DNA of 64,000 nucleotides from Vibrio sp. SCSIO 43135 (GTDB lineage Bacteria; Pseudomonadota; Gammaproteobacteria; Enterobacterales; Vibrionaceae): NCBI RefSeq assembly GCF_023716665.1, contig NZ_CP071859.1, positions 1,426,001 to 1,490,000 of the forward strand, read 5' to 3'. Shown piece by piece: positions 1 to 8,505 of this stretch (position 1 is its first letter; each line of letters starts with the position of its first letter). The notes under the pieces were generated by a model. It saw only the letters and a program-made list of their open reading frames with translations, ran no database searches and was not told where the DNA came from. The position numbers and the translations under genes were made by a program.

Positions 1-612
1 ACGTATTTGAGTGATTTGGTTTCTATCTACTCCCAGAGAAACAAGGCGCTCAGTTGCGGCTTTAACCAGTGAGTTACGGCCTGTGCGATACGCATTCAGT
101 AGCTCTTCTTGGGCTTTTACCAACTCAGGAGAGTAAAGTGTGAATAGAACGTCGTCTTTCTTTACGACTTCGCCTACTGCATTGATGTAGAGTTTTTCAA
201 CCCAACCGCTGACGCGAATATTGGTTTGCCACAGTTTACTTTCATCGAAGGCGATATAGCCCACTGTATCAATGTTCGGCGACATCTGCTCCTTAGTGAC
301 AGGCGCCGTTTTAACGCCAAGGTTATTTTCGACCGACGCGTTGATAGTCACAGTGCCCGCTGGATCTTTTTCTCCAGCTAAGTCATCGGCATAGACAGGA
401 ATTAAGTCCATTCCCATTGGTGACTTGCCGGGCTTATCGCGTTGGTAATTTGGATCCATTGGTGCAACCCAGTACAGCGGCTCGTCACTATTTGAGCCGG
501 CAGATTCACTTGCCATTACTGACATGTCGTGGCTAAACAAGTATTGATTGGCTGCAAAACCTAATGCGGCACCCACTAGCAAAGTAAGGCTCGCGACTTG
601 GAATGTTTTCAT
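1..612 (-). CDS. cusB: CusB-type RND efflux periplasmic adaptor (partial)
   Basis: Membrane-fusion (adaptor) subunit of a heavy-metal RND efflux pump. It would link an inner-membrane CusA-like pump to the outer-membrane channel encoded just upstream. The protein starts at 612 (MKTFQVASLTLLVGAALGFA, a membrane anchor or signal). The start is preceded by AGGAG and lies 11 bp after the channel gene's stop codon, so the two are co-transcribed. Residues about 45-75 carry the YHS-like heavy-metal binding segment seen in CusB proteins (YWVAPMDPNYQRDKPGKSPM, then GMDLIPVY). The barrel and lipoyl part follows (GYIAFDESKLWQ, RVSGWVEKLYI, GEVVKKDDVLF). Only about 204 residues are in the window; the C-terminus lies beyond the left edge. 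The copper/silver assignment rests on this domain and on the CueR-type promoter of the operon. Confidence 0.9.
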   Translation of the reverse strand, partial: MKTFQVASLTLLVGAALGFAANQYLFSHDMSVMASESAGSNSDEPLYWVAPMDPNYQRDKPGKSPMGMDLIPVYADDLAGEKDPAGTVTINASVENNLGVKTAPVTKEQMSPNIDTVGYIAFDESKLWQTNIRVSGWVEKLYINAVGEVVKKDDVLFTLYSPELVKAQEELLNAYRTGRNSLVKAATERLVSLGVDRNQITQIR

Positions 613-623
613 GTGTTCTCCTA

Positions 624-2060
624 TTACTCGCTAGTGTCTGAGTTTTGGTTGCTGGAAGGTTGGCGATTTACAGGCGTAGCAGCCTGATTCAGATTGAACT
701 CGGGAGTATCCACCTGATAATCAAAGCCATTGAGCAGGTAAGCTAAATTGCTGTAGGCAATATTGAGATCGGTTTGAATACGGGCCTGTTCTAGCTGTAA
801 CGCCAGCTCGTCACTGGCCGCGGTGATAACGTCATTGAATTGGGCTGTATTGTTTTGGTATCCACGTTCAACCGCTTGGGTTCTTGCGTTGGCTTGAGTG
901 AGTAGGGTGGTTTGGTAGCGGTCTAAGCGCTGCGCCAAATTGGTTTTGTCGACCAGAAGTGCATTCACTTTGGCATTCATTTGCGCCAGTAGCTGATCTT
1001 TTTGAAGCTTAGCCGCCCCGACTTGATATTCCGCAGCCGTGTAGCTTCTGTCTTGGCGATTGCCCGTAAACAGAGGAATGTCCATGGTGACGTACGCACT
1101 GACGAGATCCGATGCAGGTTCGCCCATCATGTTGTTGGCTTGTCGGTACGCGTACATGACTTCGACACCGAACTGAGGGTTATAGGCCTCTTGGGCAATG
1201 TCGACTTGGGTTTGGCTTGCCGCAATTGAAGCATCGGAAATACGAACCATCGGGTGAGTGGACAAGTGTTCATAGTGCTGAGTTAAGCCCTCTGAACTGC
1301 CCAACATAGCTTGTACCGAGCTCCAGTCGAGCTGATTACTCGCTTGTGTGGTTTGAGCGTGAGTATTGAGCCACTGATCGCCTAACCATTCTGAAAGCTG
1401 AGAGTAGACTCGGTTTTGCTGCTGTTGGTTAGCTTGTAGCTTTTCTTCTAGCTTGCTGACTTGTAGCTGAGCTTGCAGTAAGTCCTGAGCTTCGCTTTTA
1501 CCAATTGCGTAATTGGTTTCGATAAAGCTGACCATTTCTTCCATCAGCTGTCTGTTTTGAACCAGTACGTCGCGTGCAATTTGCAAGTAGCCTAATTCCA
1601 GCCACAGCTGCGTCATGGTATTGGCGACTTCTAACTCGCGATTCTCAACTTGCAGCGCAATCGCATCGGCTTGCTGGTTGGATTTTTGTTGTTGCAGCTT
1701 GAGCGTAGAGCCTCGTTCGAACTGCTGCATCAATCCAACTGAGATATTGGTCATTGGGTCTTCGTCGAACTTGAAACTATCGACAGGCAATCCGCCAAAG
1801 CCTACTTTTAGCTTAGGATCCATCAGTGTTGCGCTCGCCACACCTGTTTCTCGCAATGATTGAGATTGCGCGTAGTACTGTTTGCGGCTTGCATCGTTTT
1901 GCAACGCTAACTCAATTAGGTGAGTTAGTGAGCTATTTGTCAGCGAATTTTGTGAGTGGGTGTTTTCTTCCAGTGGCTTGCTTGAATCAGCAATGGCTGG
2001 AATAGAAAACATGCTCACGGCACTTATAGAAAGTGCTAGCAAAGATTGTTTAATTTTCAC
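624..2060 (-). CDS. TolC-family outer-membrane efflux channel (CusC-like)
   Basis: Outer-membrane channel of the copper/silver RND pump, second gene of the leftward operon. I place the start at the GTG at 2060: it gives a clean signal peptide (VKIKQSLLALSISAVSMF, ending near PAIADS) and has GGAAAC a few bases upstream. The reading frame is open back to 2144, but that extension has no signal-peptide character. The roughly 478-residue product shows the two repeated TolC coiled-coil modules: Gln- and Ala-rich helices around ALQVENRELEVANTMTQLW in the first half and AKVNALLVDKTNLAQRL in the second. The motif IALxNxxxRxxxxxxQSLRE is near the N-terminus. The C-terminal tail is Asn/Ser rich. Family length and the cusB gene 11 bp downstream support the call; the metal is inferred from context. 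Confidence 0.88.
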   Translation of the reverse strand: MKIKQSLLALSISAVSMFSIPAIADSSKPLEENTHSQNSLTNSSLTHLIELALQNDASRKQYYAQSQSLRETGVASATLMDPKLKVGFGGLPVDSFKFDEDPMTNISVGLMQQFERGSTLKLQQQKSNQQADAIALQVENRELEVANTMTQLWLELGYLQIARDVLVQNRQLMEEMVSFIETNYAIGKSEAQDLLQAQLQVSKLEEKLQANQQQQNRVYSQLSEWLGDQWLNTHAQTTQASNQLDWSSVQAMLGSSEGLTQHYEHLSTHPMVRISDASIAASQTQVDIAQEAYNPQFGVEVMYAYRQANNMMGEPASDLVSAYVTMDIPLFTGNRQDRSYTAAEYQVGAAKLQKDQLLAQMNAKVNALLVDKTNLAQRLDRYQTTLLTQANARTQAVERGYQNNTAQFNDVITAASDELALQLEQARIQTDLNIAYSNLAYLLNGFDYQVDTPEFNLNQAATPVNRQPSSNQNSDTSE

Positions 2061-2245
2061 GGGTGTTTCCAATCTAGATCGTATGGACAAAGCCATAAAG
2101 GCGAGATCCATAACGTTAAAATCAGTCACGAAGCTGAAGTTCAAGCTTTGGCCAATTCAATTTGAAGCAAAGGTTGAGCAAGCATAAACGGCGCAACAAA
2201 GAGCGGCGAAGATTGACAGCAACGTGGGTAATTTAGAGTTGGAAA

Positions 2246-2644
2246 CTAGGCGATGGGAGGCCGAAATAGTGAGCGGGTAACGTTAACAGCGTTAACATGC
2301 GGTTCTAAGGGGATGAGTGCTAATTTGTAGGTGAGTGCAAATGACGAAAGGGGTTGTTTTGGGAATGCCAAAACATTGATACATGCAGCTAAGCAGCAGT
2401 GATGCATCGTTGAGTCCATCTCCGAAACACAAGAAGTAGGGCTGGATTCACTGACTTTCATGTCGTGATACATCATCGGACTGTTCATTCCGCTGTGGCA
2501 ACTCATTGTCGTCATGCTCGAACCGGATTCGGCCGAGAGCATTTGGAATGTCATCAACGGTTCACTGGATGCGACAGTCGATAACAGTAACGCGAGTCCT
2601 GCTAGAGCTGAGATCCAAATTGTACGAAGTCGAGACAGATGCAT
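2246..2644 (-). CDS. CopL/DUF2946-like metal-binding secreted protein
   Basis: Small (about 132 aa) probable exported protein, first gene of the copper operon. The ATG at 2644 (MHLSRLRTIWISALAGLALL) is preceded by a CGGA motif. An upstream GTG in the same frame (2683) lies inside the CueR-type operator and cannot be the start. A hydrophobic signal segment is followed by a Met/His/Cys-rich region (MTTMSCHSGMNSPMMYHDMK, then MDSTMHHCCLAAC) and the family-type ending FRPPIA. These features match the loosely defined CopL/DUF2946 group found beside copper efflux genes. A role as periplasmic copper binder or accessory factor is inferred. About 190 bp separate it from the channel gene. Confidence 0.72.
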   Translation of the reverse strand: MHLSRLRTIWISALAGLALLLSTVASSEPLMTFQMLSAESGSSMTTMSCHSGMNSPMMYHDMKVSESSPTSCVSEMDSTMHHCCLAACINVLAFPKQPLSSFALTYKLALIPLEPHVNAVNVTRSLFRPPIA

Positions 2645-2674
2645 CGTAATTCCGTTGATAGGATGAACAGGGTA

Positions 2675-2705
2675 AATATACACCTTACCCCTAGGGGAAG
2701 GTCAA
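2675..2705 (-). promoter_or_regulatory. CueR-type (MerR family) promoter of the copper operon
   Basis: Read on the minus strand, a -35 TTGACC (2700-2705) and a -10 TATATT (2675-2680) are separated by exactly 19 bp. This over-long spacer is diagnostic of MerR-family activated promoters. The spacer holds a near-perfect dyad ACCTTCCCCTAGGGGTAAGG plus T (2682-2702), very close to the E. coli copA/CueR operator. It drives the 2644, 2060 and 612 genes. No cueR gene lies in this window. Confidence 0.85.
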
Positions 2706-2808
2706 ATGGATTTCACATGATTTTTCATTCTCAGTGTTGATTTGAAGAGAAAATCACCAATCCCTGTCGCTGTCTCAAAGCCTGTTTCTACTTGTCCCGT
2801 CAACGTCT

Positions 2809-4758
2809 TTACATGGTTTCGGTTTCTTCGATCTTCTCATTGCCTAAGTCGGTGAGGTATTTGTTCAAAGTTTCAAACAAACGATGCGGTGTGACGGGCT
2901 TAGATAGGAAGTCATTCATTCCCACATCAAAACAGCGTTGTTTGTCCTCACTGACTACGTTAGCGGTGAGGGCGACAATAGGCACATCTTTGGCCCAAGG
3001 GCATTGCTTACGAATTTGTATTGTAGCTTCGTAACCATCCATAACAGGCATGTGGCAGTCCATCAAAATGGCGTCGTATTGGTTGTTTTTACACATATTC
3101 AATGCAATTTGCCCATGTTCGGCGATTTCGACTTTTAGCCCCAGCTTACCAAGCATGATTTTAACCACTTGCTGATTGATTCGAGTGTCTTCGACCACTA
3201 GAACCGTGTATTTGGAGGTGATAGCGAGGGTTTCTTCGATTCGCTCCATAGAGGTATGGCGAGGGAAGTCGCACACATTTGGCTTGTTTGATGATTCTGG
3301 CAACGTGTACTTAGTGCCATCTTCAGGCGGTTGCTTGGAAATCGGTAGTTGGATATTAAAGAAGAAGTTACTGCCTAAGCCGATAGAGCTGACAACCTCT
3401 AGCTCACCACCCATAAGTTGGACTATCTGTTTGCTGATCGCGAGGCCAAGTCCTGTGCCGCCGTATTTACGTGTGGTGCTACCATCCGCTTGCTGGAACT
3501 TTTCAAAGACATCTTGCAGTTTGTCTTTATCGATACCAATACCTGTGTCTCTTACGGAGAACAAGAGTGAGACATGCTCGGAGTGCATGGCAGACATTCT
3601 CACATCAAACGTAATGGCACCTTGAGAAGTGAACTTAATGGCATTGCTGAGTAAGTTGATTAATACTTGGCGCAGCCTTACGGAATCCCCAATAAGCATA
3701 TTAGGGATGTGTTCGTCGACAGAGCATTCAAACAGCAGGTTTTTCTCTTTGGCGCGTACATTGAAAATGTCAGATTGCTGCTGGATAAGCTCATGCAAAT
3801 CGAAAGCGGTATGCTCGAGTTCGAAGTGCCCAGCTTCGATTTTCGAGAAATCGAGAATGTCGTTAATGATGTCTAGTAAGGTATTGGATGAAGTAGTAAG
3901 GACTTGTAAGTATTCTTTTTGAGTCTCGGTCGCATCTTCGTCATCGAGCAACGATGCAACACCTACGATGCCATTCATCGGAGTACGGATCTCGTGACTC
4001 ATGTTGGCAAGAAATTCACTCTTCTTCTGGTTAGCCACTTCGGCGCGAAGTTTTTCAGCCATTAAGGCGTTGTAGTTAGATTCTAAGTGATCTAAGCATT
4101 CGTTGTACTTTTGAGTCAGCATGGTGACTTCATCGTTAAACGTACGCTTGGGATCTGGCATGCGGCTAGGAATTGGACCGTCACCAAATTCGGCCATTGC
4201 AGTCGAGAGCGTGGTGATTGGCTTAACGACAAGTTTCATGGTGATGTACAGCAAGCAAGCGACAATCATAAAGGTTTCGACGGCTTGCATGAGCAATATG
4301 ATTAAAAAGCTATTCCATAGTTTGGCATAAACAGGGGCGAGGTCACTTTGAATAGTAAGTGTGGCAAGGTGATAGGTTTTACCCCCCATTAGATGTTCCA
4401 GTTCCCAGTCTCGTTCGAGACTTTCCCCTTTGACTGGTACTCCTAATTCGACGATGGTGCCCAAATCGTCCTGAATTTTCAGATAGCTGATCTTAGGATT
4501 TTTCATTACGCCTTCAGAAAGAGTCTGCAGCTGCTCACGATCTTCGACCCATAAACTGGCGCTAAAGCTGGAGATATTACTTTCTTCCAGTTGAGTTAAT
4601 TCGGCGTCGAGTTGAGCCCACTCTTCTTGGTAATCAAGATAGAAATTTAATGAGGCATTTATCAATGCAAAGACGATGCTAACAAGAACCGTTAATCCTA
4701 CTAATTGCTTATCGATACCGAGTTGACGTTGTGTTCTATTTTTTTGAGTCATATGCAA
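2809..4758 (-). CDS. Hybrid sensor histidine kinase/response regulator
   Basis: Membrane-bound hybrid kinase of 649 residues. Two membrane segments (about 18-42 and 150-176) flank a roughly 107-residue periplasmic sensor of unknown ligand. A HAMP-like linker follows, then the dimerisation/phosphoacceptor domain with H255 in [16 protein letters not shown]. The ATPase domain has the N box around N372 ([11 protein letters not shown]), G1 (DTGIGID) and G2 ([10 protein letters not shown]). The C-terminal receiver has the acceptor D567 ([13 protein letters not shown]) and conserved Lys in LSKPV. There is no HPt domain, so a separate phosphotransfer protein is expected. It is divergent from the binding-protein gene at 4841, which may supply the sensed ligand (inference). 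A second possible start ATG lies two codons downstream. Confidence 0.93.
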   Translation of the reverse strand: MHMTQKNRTQRQLGIDKQLVGLTVLVSIVFALINASLNFYLDYQEEWAQLDAELTQLEESNISSFSASLWVEDREQLQTLSEGVMKNPKISYLKIQDDLGTIVELGVPVKGESLERDWELEHLMGGKTYHLATLTIQSDLAPVYAKLWNSFLIILLMQAVETFMIVACLLYITMKLVVKPITTLSTAMAEFGDGPIPSRMPDPKRTFNDEVTMLTQKYNECLDHLESNYNALMAEKLRAEVANQKKSEFLANMSHEIRTPMNGIVGVASLLDDEDATETQKEYLQVLTTSSNTLLDIINDILDFSKIEAGHFELEHTAFDLHELIQQQSDIFNVRAKEKNLLFECSVDEHIPNMLIGDSVRLRQVLINLLSNAIKFTSQGAITFDVRMSAMHSEHVSLLFSVRDTGIGIDKDKLQDVFEKFQQADGSTTRKYGGTGLGLAISKQIVQLMGGELEVVSSIGLGSNFFFNIQLPISKQPPEDGTKYTLPESSNKPNVCDFPRHTSMERIEETLAITSKYTVLVVEDTRINQQVVKIMLGKLGLKVEIAEHGQIALNMCKNNQYDAILMDCHMPVMDGYEATIQIRKQCPWAKDVPIVALTANVVSEDKQRCFDVGMNDFLSKPVTPHRLFETLNKYLTDLGNEKIEETETM

Positions 4759-4840
4759 TCGTGTTTTTATATTTGCTGCTACTTTTAAAGATAGCCGCTA
4801 TTGAGAAATAGTAAACACGTTGTTGAAACATGGAGGTTTT

Positions 4841-5599
4841 ATGAGATTTAAGCAGTTAAGTTTGGTGGCTTTGGGTGGGTTGGCATTGAGTGCTGGGCTT
4901 AAAGCTGAAACCATTAACTACTATGTTATATCGCAACAAGCGCAGCCATTTCAGATAGAAGAGCAAGGCTCCAACCATTCAGGAATCGTAACCGATATCG
5001 TCAAAGCTGTTTTCGATGGCAGTGACTATGAACTGGCTTATCACACCTATCCATTTAATAGAATGATTACGGTATTGGAAGCCGGTGGTGAGGAGAATTG
5101 GGTCACTTATGGCAGCCCTAATTGGGGCAGTGTTCAGGCTGAAAATCTGTCCGATAAACCGATTTACACCGTAAGGCACACCTTAGTGACGAGTACAAAG
5201 TCGCCATTCAACTTTGCTGACATGAGCTCACTCAATGGTAAAGGTGTTGTGTTGTTACACGGTTTTGATTACCCAGAGTTGATCCCTTATATCGAGAAAG
5301 GGGACGTCGCCGAGATTCGCGTGAAGAACTACCAATCGGCTTTTCGTGTAATCCAAAGAACAGCCGGCGAAGCCGCGTTTGTCGAAATGTCTTCGCGCGT
5401 GAGTTACAACCTAGATAAGTTACAGCTTGATAGAGACTTGTATCGGATGGAGCCGTTTAGTCTGGTCATTCCCGATTACTACATCCATTTGGCGTTTTCG
5501 AAACAGATGAAGCCAGAGATTCAAGATTTTATTAATGATCGTTTAGAGGAAATGCGCACCTCCGGTGAACTGGACGACATTATTGGTAACTACATCTAA
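4841..5599 (+). CDS. Periplasmic solute-binding protein, SBP family 3-like
   Basis: Exported protein of about 252 residues related to the amino-acid-type (family 3) periplasmic binding proteins. The ATG at 4841 is preceded by TGGAGG (4831-4836) and opens a typical signal peptide (MRFKQLSLVALGGLALSAGL, then KAET). The frame extends seven codons upstream, but that would bury the ribosome site. The mature part begins INYYVISQQAQPFQ and shows the usual bilobal pattern with GIVTDIVKAVF and a C-terminal LEEMRTSGELDDIIGNYI helix. No permease genes adjoin it. Its divergent partner is the hybrid kinase at 2809, so it may serve as a sensor co-receptor rather than a transporter part (inference). Confidence 0.8.
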   Translation: MRFKQLSLVALGGLALSAGLKAETINYYVISQQAQPFQIEEQGSNHSGIVTDIVKAVFDGSDYELAYHTYPFNRMITVLEAGGEENWVTYGSPNWGSVQAENLSDKPIYTVRHTLVTSTKSPFNFADMSSLNGKGVVLLHGFDYPELIPYIEKGDVAEIRVKNYQSAFRVIQRTAGEAAFVEMSSRVSYNLDKLQLDRDLYRMEPFSLVIPDYYIHLAFSKQMKPEIQDFINDRLEEMRTSGELDDIIGNYI

Positions 5600-5609
5600 A
5601 ACCCGACAT

Positions 5610-5635
5610 AAGCTAGGGCCTGTGCCTTAGCTTTT
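5610..5635 (+). terminator. Rho-independent terminator after the binding protein
   Basis: Stem AAGCTAGGGC / GCCTTAGCTT with one mismatch and a CTGT loop, followed by TT, directly after the 4841 gene. Confidence 0.6.
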
Positions 5636-5656
5636 GACCTATTCTCAATTCAAAAG

Positions 5657-5682
5657 AAAGCGCCAGCATTGCTGGCGCTTTT
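5657..5682. terminator. Bidirectional terminator between convergent genes
   Basis: Perfect stem AAAGCGCCAGC / GCTGGCGCTTT with an ATT loop, flanked by A and T runs. It can stop both the rightward 4841 gene and the leftward NADAR-RibA gene. Confidence 0.85.
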
Positions 5683-5721
5683 GGGTTGTACCGCTTTGGA
5701 TGGATTTCAGCGTTACGATCA

Positions 5722-6774
5722 TTATTTGATGAATGAGGCATCAAACATATGACCTAGTTTGGTCGCTTTAGTTTGTAAGTAGTGTTGATTATGTGGGTTG
5801 TTTCCCTCTTGTAATGCTACGCGCTCAACAATATTGATGTTGGCTTTTTGCAGGGCTTTCACTTTGCGCGGGTTGTTAGTCATTAAACGAACCTGTTCTA
5901 TTCCAAGGTAACCTAACATGCCTTGGCAGAAAGTGTAATCGCGCATGTCAGCTGCGAAACCAAGTTGCTCGTTGGCTTGAACGGTATCGGCTCCATGGTC
6001 TTGGAGGTTATAGGCACGTACTTTGTTGACTAAGCCAATACCGCGACCTTCTTGACGTAAATACAACAACACACCGGCACCTTCAGCAACGATATTTTGT
6101 AGCGCACGAGAAAGCTGGAACCCACAATCACAACGTGCGCTGAATAGGGCATCACCGGTTAAACATTCGGAATGGAGTCGTATAAGAGGCGCGGATTCCT
6201 GCGAGATGTCACCGTACACAAGAGCAAGGTGCTCCTTATTGGTTTTGTGCTCGATGAACGCGCACATTCTGAACTCGCCCCATTGTGTGGGTAGCTTGGC
6301 TGATTCGATAAAAGTGACCAAATTATAGGGAGACTGTTGTTGTAGCTCCTGACGCACCTGCATCAGGATCTTGCCAAGAATGTTCTGTCCTTTTCCATCA
6401 CCGCCATCGCCCCAGAAAGCATCTTTGTGTGAATGCTCTTTTAAATCTCTATCACCGGTGTTAACCAGGTAGTGAGCAAGCTGAGGGTTTTGGTAAAACT
6501 TCTCCTTCACGATTTTTTCCATGACTTGCACTCGAATATCATACCAATCGGCACGAGTATCTAGCTCGTACTTGCGGCTGAGCTCGAAAGCAACGTCTGG
6601 GGTCTCTGCCGAGAGGATTTCTTGTTGTAGTTCCGCAGAGATGAATTTTTGCGCTTGATAATAGTGTTCACTAGTTGGCCAACTGACGTCGTCGATTTTT
6701 ATTTTTGAAGGGTAGAAGTTGGAAAGAAATCCATTTGAATCAAACGGTTCGTAGAATAGGATTGAATTGTCCAT
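5722..6774 (-). CDS. ribA: NADAR (RibX)-GTP cyclohydrolase II fusion protein
   Basis: Two-domain riboflavin-pathway protein of about 350 residues. The ATG at 6774 ([11 protein letters not shown]) follows CAGGAG; the longer open frame to 6861 lacks a ribosome site. Residues about 1-147 are a NADAR/YbiA-like (COG3236) domain, with [17 protein letters not shown] and [18 protein letters not shown]. Family members of this kind hydrolyse the N-glycosidic bond of the first, reactive riboflavin intermediates. Residues about 152-350 are GTP cyclohydrolase [12 protein letters not shown] and [10 protein letters not shown] give the three zinc cysteines, and RQEGRGIGL is the GTP-binding arginine/acid motif. 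The fusion couples production of an unstable intermediate to its disposal. No FMN riboswitch is visible upstream. The rest of the rib pathway is elsewhere. Confidence 0.92.
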   Translation of the reverse strand: MDNSILFYEPFDSNGFLSNFYPSKIKIDDVSWPTSEHYYQAQKFISAELQQEILSAETPDVAFELSRKYELDTRADWYDIRVQVMEKIVKEKFYQNPQLAHYLVNTGDRDLKEHSHKDAFWGDGGDGKGQNILGKILMQVRQELQQQSPYNLVTFIESAKLPTQWGEFRMCAFIEHKTNKEHLALVYGDISQESAPLIRLHSECLTGDALFSARCDCGFQLSRALQNIVAEGAGVLLYLRQEGRGIGLVNKVRAYNLQDHGADTVQANEQLGFAADMRDYTFCQGMLGYLGIEQVRLMTNNPRKVKALQKANINIVERVALQEGNNPHNQHYLQTKATKLGHMFDASFIK

Positions 6775-7003
6775 GATGATCTCCTGACGTCCTGTAGAAT
6801 ATGCAGCACATTTATATGCGCCTACATCAATAATGCTAGTTTGCATGCATATTGCCGTCAAACTGAGACAAGGTTCTCATCAGCGATTTTCATCCCAACT
6901 AAAAAGCCCGTAAGAACGGCATTTAATTTAAGTGATTGTTTAATCAAATCCATCAGGTCATCACACCTTCTATCTGAAGGTGAAAATTAATTGATAAATT
7001 TGT

Positions 7004-7285
7004 TAGGGTCTGTTGATCTTTCGCGGTTAAATTTTGTTCGAGCTAAAATCGTTTTAGGCGAGGCGAAGACTGTGTAGCCTAGTCATTCTAAGCCAATAGT
7101 CTTCAACGAAGCATAAAACGATTTTAACGGGGGCGCCTAGCTCGAATCCTTCGGGCAGCCTTTGTGGTTCATTTCTACTGCGTTATCAGCTTCTCATGTA
7201 GGCTAGCTACACATCAAAGCCTCTGCCTTGTAGAAATTTCCCACAAAGTGCTGCAAAAATCAGCTCGAAAGATCAACAGACCCTA
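7004..7285. mobile_element. MITE-like element with 20-bp terminal inverted repeats
   Basis: A 282-bp non-coding block is bounded by perfect inverted repeats TAGGGTCTGTTGATCTTTCG (7004-7023) and its complement (7266-7285). The ends carry TA on both sides, as expected for insertion at TA (IS630/mariner-type duplication). Inside are nested stems: 7037-7045 with 7138-7146, 7044-7059 with 7111-7126 (one mismatch), 7161-7167 with 7241-7247, and 7170-7177 with 7230-7237. A near palindrome sits at 7197-7211. There is no open frame of useful length. It occupies most of the gap between ribA and the kinase-like gene. Confidence 0.8.
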
Positions 7286-7383
7286 GTCACATGGCCGTGA
7301 GGTGGCAAAACTTGAGCTTTGCGCACGGTATGTAGAGGTTGTGTATCAGTATTGTTTCCGCTCATTGATTGAAAGGTGCGGTT

Positions 7384-8472
7384 ATGAACAAGGAACAGTT
7401 AAGACAGCAATCCCAATTGGAGTTCAGCGAAAGCGGGATAGACATCGTTGTTGGCAGCTTAGACGGTGTGGGTATTGATGTGGAAGAGCTCAAGGCAATA
7501 TCGCGTGACTCTAGTTATGTAGAGCAGGTGTTTGATAGTGGACTCACCGCCGTTGTCTACAAACTCCGGCTAGCGGGCAAAGCTTGGACGCTCAAGTTAA
7601 AACGACCAACCAGTTTAGTTAAAAATATTGATGGCCAAACGTCGTTTCTTAATGAGGTGCAGCGTCGCAGGGACTTACAGCGCTTGAAAGCAGACAACCA
7701 AGACGCATTTCGCCATATTGTTGATACGCAATATGCCTCGTTTTTAGATGGAATCATCCTTTCTCCTTGGATAGAGGGTCAGCCTATTGAAAAACTCGAT
7801 GACAATTTGTTTGAGCAAATCTTTTTTACGCTTTGTGAGTTAGAGAAGGCTGGTCTGTTTGAGTGGGATCTTTGCCCTGGTAATTTACTTTTGAACGATG
7901 AAGGGGAGCTGAAACTGTTCGACTTTGGCTATATGTATACCTTTGATCCTTTAACCGAGTTCAATAGTAATGGTATGGCCACGCCACTGTTTCATGGCGT
8001 CGAACGTTTTGAAACGCGCTTTCTGTTTACCTTATTACTCAGTCAGCAGGACCTCAGTGAAGATGAACAGTTTGAGTTGTACACGAAAATGAAAAAGGTT
8101 GCCGTGACGGCGTATCAACACAAACGGCAGGTTCTAGCTCAAAAGGGTGCTTCAAATGAAGTGCTACAGTGGTTAGATAATATAGTGGGAGAGTGGCGAC
8201 AGGGCCTCTCGAGCGAAGGTGGGTTACGCAAGCTGTATCGAAAAGAGCGTTTTCGCTCTACCTTGCTGGATCTGCTTGATGATGTGCACGGAAAATCCTG
8301 TAATTCCGTTACGCTTAGCAAAGCGGACTACGTAATTGACGCTATAGAACGGCAGTACGATACACTGTTGGCACAAGGTGGATTGTTCTTTGGTGATGAA
8401 AAGCTGAGCCAAGAAGGCTTAGTCGCGAAATACCAAAAAATTAGAGCTGATGCAGTTCGCTATCAGCTCTAA
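7384..8472 (+). CDS. Protein-kinase-fold protein of unknown substrate
   Basis: A 362-residue cytoplasmic protein. The ATG at 7384 is preceded by GAAAGGTG. I do not recognise a named family, but the kinase core is readable: a candidate ATP-anchoring Lys at 71 (AWTLKLKR), helix-C-like Glu near 91 (FLNEVQRRR), hinge ILSPWIEGQPI, catalytic loop WDLCPGNLLL (D162, N167) and DFG motif LFDFGYMY (D180). All key catalytic residues are present, so it may be active. The compact lobe and loop sequence resemble aminoglycoside/lipopolysaccharide kinase-type (Bud32/Kdo-kinase-like) folds more than Hanks Ser/Thr kinases. The C-terminal half (190-362) is helical and highly charged. It stands alone, just downstream of the MITE. 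Confidence 0.75.
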   Translation: MNKEQLRQQSQLEFSESGIDIVVGSLDGVGIDVEELKAISRDSSYVEQVFDSGLTAVVYKLRLAGKAWTLKLKRPTSLVKNIDGQTSFLNEVQRRRDLQRLKADNQDAFRHIVDTQYASFLDGIILSPWIEGQPIEKLDDNLFEQIFFTLCELEKAGLFEWDLCPGNLLLNDEGELKLFDFGYMYTFDPLTEFNSNGMATPLFHGVERFETRFLFTLLLSQQDLSEDEQFELYTKMKKVAVTAYQHKRQVLAQKGASNEVLQWLDNIVGEWRQGLSSEGGLRKLYRKERFRSTLLDLLDDVHGKSCNSVTLSKADYVIDAIERQYDTLLAQGGLFFGDEKLSQEGLVAKYQKIRADAVRYQL

Positions 8473-8505
8473 TTGATTTTCAATGCATGGTTAAGCGCTG
8501 AACAG

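Noticed and set aside
2645-2683. GTG start giving a longer CopL/DUF2946-like protein
   Set aside because: It lies within the CueR-type promoter, upstream of the expected transcription start.
3176-3625. 149-residue open frame antisense to the hybrid kinase
   Set aside because: The opposite strand encodes clear kinase motifs throughout; this frame has only low-complexity Ser-rich sequence.
6775-7003. FMN riboswitch before the NADAR-RibA gene
   Set aside because: The conserved RFN core segments are not present on the minus strand upstream of the gene.
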